Shown: piece by piece, positions 61,154 to 64,000 of the stretch
Layout of the letters: every line of letters starts with the position of its first letter
Numbering within the stretch: the first letter of the stretch is position 1
The notes under the pieces: model-generated
What the model saw: only the letters and a program-made list of their open reading frames with translations
What the model was told of the DNA's origin: nothing
Databases searched by the model: none
Source: DASRDB01 sp035652815
GTDB lineage: Bacteria; Chloroflexota; Ktedonobacteria; Ktedonobacterales; Ktedonobacteraceae
Assembly (NCBI GenBank): GCA_035652815.1
Contig: DASRDB010000012.1
Coordinates: 186,001-250,000 of the forward strand
Reading direction: 5' to 3'
Length of the DNA: 64,000 nucleotides
Made by a program: the position numbers and the translations under genes

Positions 61154-62653
61154 TCATCTGGTACTCTCCTGACTGGCAGAATTCCGGGTCATCGGTTCAG
61201 AGGTAACGGGCGTTGGCACCGTTGCGGGTTGTACGCGGCGGCTTTCGCGCACGACCGAACAGAAGATCGCAATCAGGCAAATGACGGCGGAGGCAATGAA
61301 GGCATGGCTCATCGCATCGGTGAAAGCATTGGCAATTGCGGACGGCAGATGGCCGACGGTGCCGAGGAATACGGCGTTGACGAGATTCGGGGGCATCGAG
61401 GCGGCAGCAACGCTCAAAGCTACCGCGAAGCTGCATACCATGCCCACGTTGCGCATCGTATTCAAGGTTGCCGAGGCTACACCCAGCCGATTACGTGGTG
61501 CCGAACCCATCGTGGCGCTGGTATTGGGAGACCAGAAGAAAGAGCCGCCGAGCCCCATCAGGCACAACGCCAGAGCCAGGAGCAGGTAAGGAGTGTTCGG
61601 GGTCAGGAACGCCAATACGATCAGCGCGGCGATCTGCAAGATGAGTCCGACGGTTGCCGGAGTTGTGCCCTTCAAACGATCATGGTCAGCCCAACGCCCA
61701 CCGATGGGGCCGATCAGTGAAGTGAGTACAGGCAAGGGCAGGATCAAGAAAGCGGCGGTCAACGGGCTGTAGCCTCGCACTCCCTGCAAATAGAAGATAA
61801 TCAGGAAATTGACCGCGAAGATAGCAAGCGACTGGAACGTCGCCGCCAGGACGGAAAAGGCGTAACGGCGATTAGCGAAGAGGCGCAGGTCGAGCATAGG
61901 ATAGGCCGCGTGCCGTTCCCAGAAGGTAAAACAGGCAAAGGCGAGAAACGCTGTAATCAGGCAAAACAGCACGAAAGGAGAACGCCAACCGGAGCCGATA
62001 CTGCTCATCAGGCCGAGCAGGAGCGCAACCAGGCCGATGCAGAAAAGCAGAGCGCCGAGTACATCAAAGCGCTCGCCACGCGGGTTAGGAGCGATATCGT
62101 GCAAAAGTAGATAGGCGGCAAGTGTAGCGATGATGCCAATAGGCAGATTGATCAGAAATATCCAGCGCCAGCTTGAAGCAGCAAGAATAAACCCGCCCAG
62201 AACCGGTCCCAGGACGCTGCCCGCGCCCCAGGTAATGGCGTTGACGCCCATCGCCTGCCCACGCTGCTCGTCAGGAAAGACCTCGGTGATAATCGCCATC
62301 GAATTCGCGGTGAGCATAGCCCCACCTATGCCCTGGAGAACCCGCGAGGCAATCAGAAAAGAATCATTGGGGGCTATGCCGCACAACACCGAGCCGATAG
62401 TAAAGATCACAAAGCCTAAGTTATAGAGCCGAACCCGGCCAAACATATCGGCCATGCGCCCAAAGCTGAGTTGCAAGACCGTGCTGACGATCAGATACCC
62501 CAGGATAATCCAGGTCATGCGCACGAGGTCAGAATGCAGGTCTTGTAACATATTCGGGAGCGCCAGGACGACAATGGTGGAGTCAAGCGCAGCCATGAAC
62601 GAGCCAATGGTGGTAACAGAGAGAGCTACCCACTTGTAGGCAGGCTTTTTCAT
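61154..62653 (-). CDS. DHA2-family MFS drug exporter
   Basis: This 499-residue protein has about 14 membrane helices, as in EmrB/QacA-type DHA2 exporters. SFMAALDSTIVVLALPNM gives motif D1, GRMADMFGRVRLY motif A, and AITWGAGSVLGPVLGGFI motif C, the antiporter signature. It probably pumps out drugs or metabolites in exchange for protons. It is a single gene, convergent with the LLM operon. No regulator is adjacent. Confidence 0.92.
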   Translation of the reverse strand: MKKPAYKWVALSVTTIGSFMAALDSTIVVLALPNMLQDLHSDLVRMTWIILGYLIVSTVLQLSFGRMADMFGRVRLYNLGFVIFTIGSVLCGIAPNDSFLIASRVLQGIGGAMLTANSMAIITEVFPDEQRGQAMGVNAITWGAGSVLGPVLGGFILAASSWRWIFLINLPIGIIATLAAYLLLHDIAPNPRGERFDVLGALLFCIGLVALLLGLMSSIGSGWRSPFVLFCLITAFLAFACFTFWERHAAYPMLDLRLFANRRYAFSVLAATFQSLAIFAVNFLIIFYLQGVRGYSPLTAAFLILPLPVLTSLIGPIGGRWADHDRLKGTTPATVGLILQIAALIVLAFLTPNTPYLLLALALCLMGLGGSFFWSPNTSATMGSAPRNRLGVASATLNTMRNVGMVCSFAVALSVAAASMPPNLVNAVFLGTVGHLPSAIANAFTDAMSHAFIASAVICLIAIFCSVVRESRRVQPATVPTPVTSEPMTRNSASQESTR

Positions 62654-62814
62654 GTAGAGGATTCCCTTCCAGTCAACGATGCTTCCTCTATATCATAGCA
62701 TGTCTGTGACTAATCGCGTTACTATTATTTTTCATCAAACGTGAAAACAGGGAAGACTGTAGCCTGGAAAGGGGTTTATTGATGGCAAGCGGCTTGTGTG
62801 GAATGTAGGGACAG

Positions 62815-62944
62815 GGGGCCTCGTGCCTCTCCCTGGGCTGGGTGGTGGGGCAAAGCGTATTCGATCACCCTGGGCGCTTTCCCCAACCCCACCCTGGACA
62901 GGCACGAGGCCCCCACTCCACACCCCACAGCCCCCTGTCCCTAC
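62815..62944. repeat. Family D palindrome, full copy
   Basis: The outer arms are GTAGGGACAGGGGGC and its complement, and the inner arms GGGGGCCTCGTGCCT pair with AGGCACGAGGCCCCC; a third inner pair (AAAGCG/CGCTTT) is near the centre. The 325-base gap around it (62654-62978) has no gene I can see. Confidence 0.85.
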
Positions 62945-62978
62945 GCTCATCTCCTCTCAAAAGAGGAGAGAGAGGTTC

Positions 62979-64000
62979 TTACTCCACCGTCACCGACTTC
63001 GCCAGATTCCTCGGCTGATCGACATTACATCCTCGTGCTACCGCCGTATGGTAGGCGAAGAGTTGCAGGGGGATAATTGCCAGGATGGGGCTGAAGGCTT
63101 CCAGCGTTTCCGGCACGTATAGCACGTCGTCGGCGTGACGCTTGATATTGTCGTCACCTTCGGTGGCGACGGCGATGACGCGGGCGTCACGCGCTCGGAC
63201 TTCCTGCATGTTGCTTACCACTTTCTCGTAGACGCGCGAGGTGGTGGCAACAGCAATCAGAGGGGTGTCGGGATCGAGCAGGGCGATGGAGCCATGCTTG
63301 AGTTCTCCGGCGGGCAGGCCCTCGGCATGAATGTAGGAGATTTCCTTCAGCTTCAAGGCTCCCTCTAGCGCGGTGGGATAGCCGACGCCGCGACCGATGA
63401 ACATCATGCTGCTGCAACGCGCCATCTGCTTTGCAAGCGGAGCGATAAGGTCATCGGGACTGTCCGCCGCTTCGAGGATGCGCTGTACCTTGTTGGGAAG
63501 TAGCTCCAATGCTTGTAGCAACCTTTGGAGTTCCTGCTCCGGCATGCGCTGGTGTAGCTGGGCAAGGTAGAGTCCCAGCAGGTACAGTACCGCGACCGAG
63601 GAGACAAAGGTTTTTGTGGCGACCACACAGATCTCGGGTCCGGCTTGCAGGTACAACACGGCGTCCGCGAGGCGCGTAATGGCACTCGCGACCACGTTGG
63701 TAATGGCGATAACAGGCGCGCCCTGCTCGCGAGCTTGCCGGATGCCGACCAGCGTGTCTGCCGTTTCGCCGGATTGCGTTACTGCAATGCAGAGCGTGTT
63801 TGGGCCAACGATGGGGTCAGCATAGCGAAACTCGGCAGCCGTCACCACTTCGACAGGGAGACGCGCCCATTGCTCGATCACGTATTTGGCGACGAGGCCA
63901 GCGTTGTAGGAAGTGCCGCAGGCCACGATTACCACGCGCTCAATTGCATCGAGCAGGCCTTGCTGGCGCATCGAGTCGAGTTCGGAAAGGTGCAGTTTGC
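62979..64000 (-). CDS. glmS: GlmS C-terminal (isomerase) part, cut by window edge
   Basis: The visible 340 residues form the two SIS domains of glucosamine-6-phosphate synthase: VIVACGTSYNAGLVAKYVIE, CIAVTQSGETADTLVGIRQA, GPEICVVATKTFVSSVAVLY, ARCSSMMFIGRGVGYPTALE and the end DQPRNLAKSVTVE, which is the usual GlmS C-terminus. The N-terminal glutaminase domain lies beyond the window; the reading frame continues without a stop to the edge. GlmS makes glucosamine-6-phosphate for cell-wall synthesis. Confidence 0.92.
   Translation of the reverse strand, partial: KLHLSELDSMRQQGLLDAIERVVIVACGTSYNAGLVAKYVIEQWARLPVEVVTAAEFRYADPIVGPNTLCIAVTQSGETADTLVGIRQAREQGAPVIAITNVVASAITRLADAVLYLQAGPEICVVATKTFVSSVAVLYLLGLYLAQLHQRMPEQELQRLLQALELLPNKVQRILEAADSPDDLIAPLAKQMARCSSMMFIGRGVGYPTALEGALKLKEISYIHAEGLPAGELKHGSIALLDPDTPLIAVATTSRVYEKVVSNMQEVRARDARVIAVATEGDDNIKRHADDVLYVPETLEAFSPILAIIPLQLFAYHTAVARGCNVDQPRNLAKSVTVE

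Noticed and set aside
1..64000. CRISPR array, tRNA, rRNA or riboswitch
   Set aside because: No regularly spaced short direct repeats, no tRNA-like cloverleaf with TTCGA-type loop, and no recognised aptamer core were found by eye. A tRNAscan or Infernal run would settle it.

Overview
The window looks like chromosomal DNA of a soil- or heat-associated Chloroflexota bacterium, most likely class Ktedonobacteria. This is inferred from gene content and has not been checked by a database search. The clues are three F420/deazaflavin-type enzymes (a Fgd-like enzyme, an LLM oxidoreductase and a Ddn-like protein), two large ATPase/TPR transcription regulators, an XPB-Bax1-type helicase/nuclease pair, two P450s, many lipoproteins with Ser/Thr/Pro-rich spacers, and dense long palindromic repeats between genes. 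No rRNA, tRNA, CRISPR array, transposase, integrase or phage gene was found.

Layout. 0-9 kb: a membrane-anchored PQQ-type beta-propeller, an XdhC-like protein, an MFS carrier coupled to a tiny antitoxin-like protein, a lipoprotein/CoA-transferase A/B operon, an ATP-grasp protein and a crotonase. 9-16.6 kb: a lipoprotein and a secreted helical protein, Uma2, a split transketolase, a Fgd-like enzyme and RecQ. 16.7-19 kb: PadR with a perfect operator, a membrane cupredoxin and a lipoprotein. 19-22.4 kb: a restriction-modification remnant (two overlapping D12-class adenine methylases and an AlwI-like protein without a nuclease half), a small helical protein and an XRE regulator. 22.5-29.4 kb: a Rieske oxygenase, a lysozyme-like exoprotein, an aldo/keto reductase, a GSP17M-like protein, a GT9 glycosyltransferase and an autoregulated TetR-SDR pair. 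29.4-34.2 kb: Bax1-like nuclease with XPB-like helicase, a P450 and an AbrB-Doc pair. 34.4-37 kb: a lipoprotein, two NTF2-fold proteins and a double-VOC protein. 37-48.7 kb: a BTAD-ATPase-TPR regulator facing a sugar ABC importer without its own ATPase, a broken nitroreductase gene, and an XRE-NB-ARC-TPR regulator divergent from a small operon of mostly unknown genes. 48.8-56 kb: a His-rich protein under triple palindromic sites, a second aldo/keto reductase, a second P450, a Ddn-like protein, a BNR-repeat protein, VOC and mutarotase proteins, and a haem-less cytochrome-c-like domain. 56.3-59.2 kb: ECF sigma factor, membrane protein with paired ectodomain repeats, and secreted seven-repeat propeller. 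59.4 kb to the end: DinB-like protein, LLM oxidoreductase, DHA2 MFS exporter and the C-terminal part of GlmS.

Most transcription units have one to three genes with good Shine-Dalgarno sequences; several are coupled by ATGA or TAATG overlaps. Convergent pairs are separated by strong hairpins. At least four families of long palindromes occupy the intergenic spaces. In two of them the copies differ from each other while the two arms of each copy still match, so they look like mobile or maintained hairpins and not random decay. The most notable items are these hairpin families (including one with 51-bp perfect arms), the methylase/AlwI-like remnant, the bacterial XPB-Bax1 pair, and the sigma factor/ectodomain/propeller locus.
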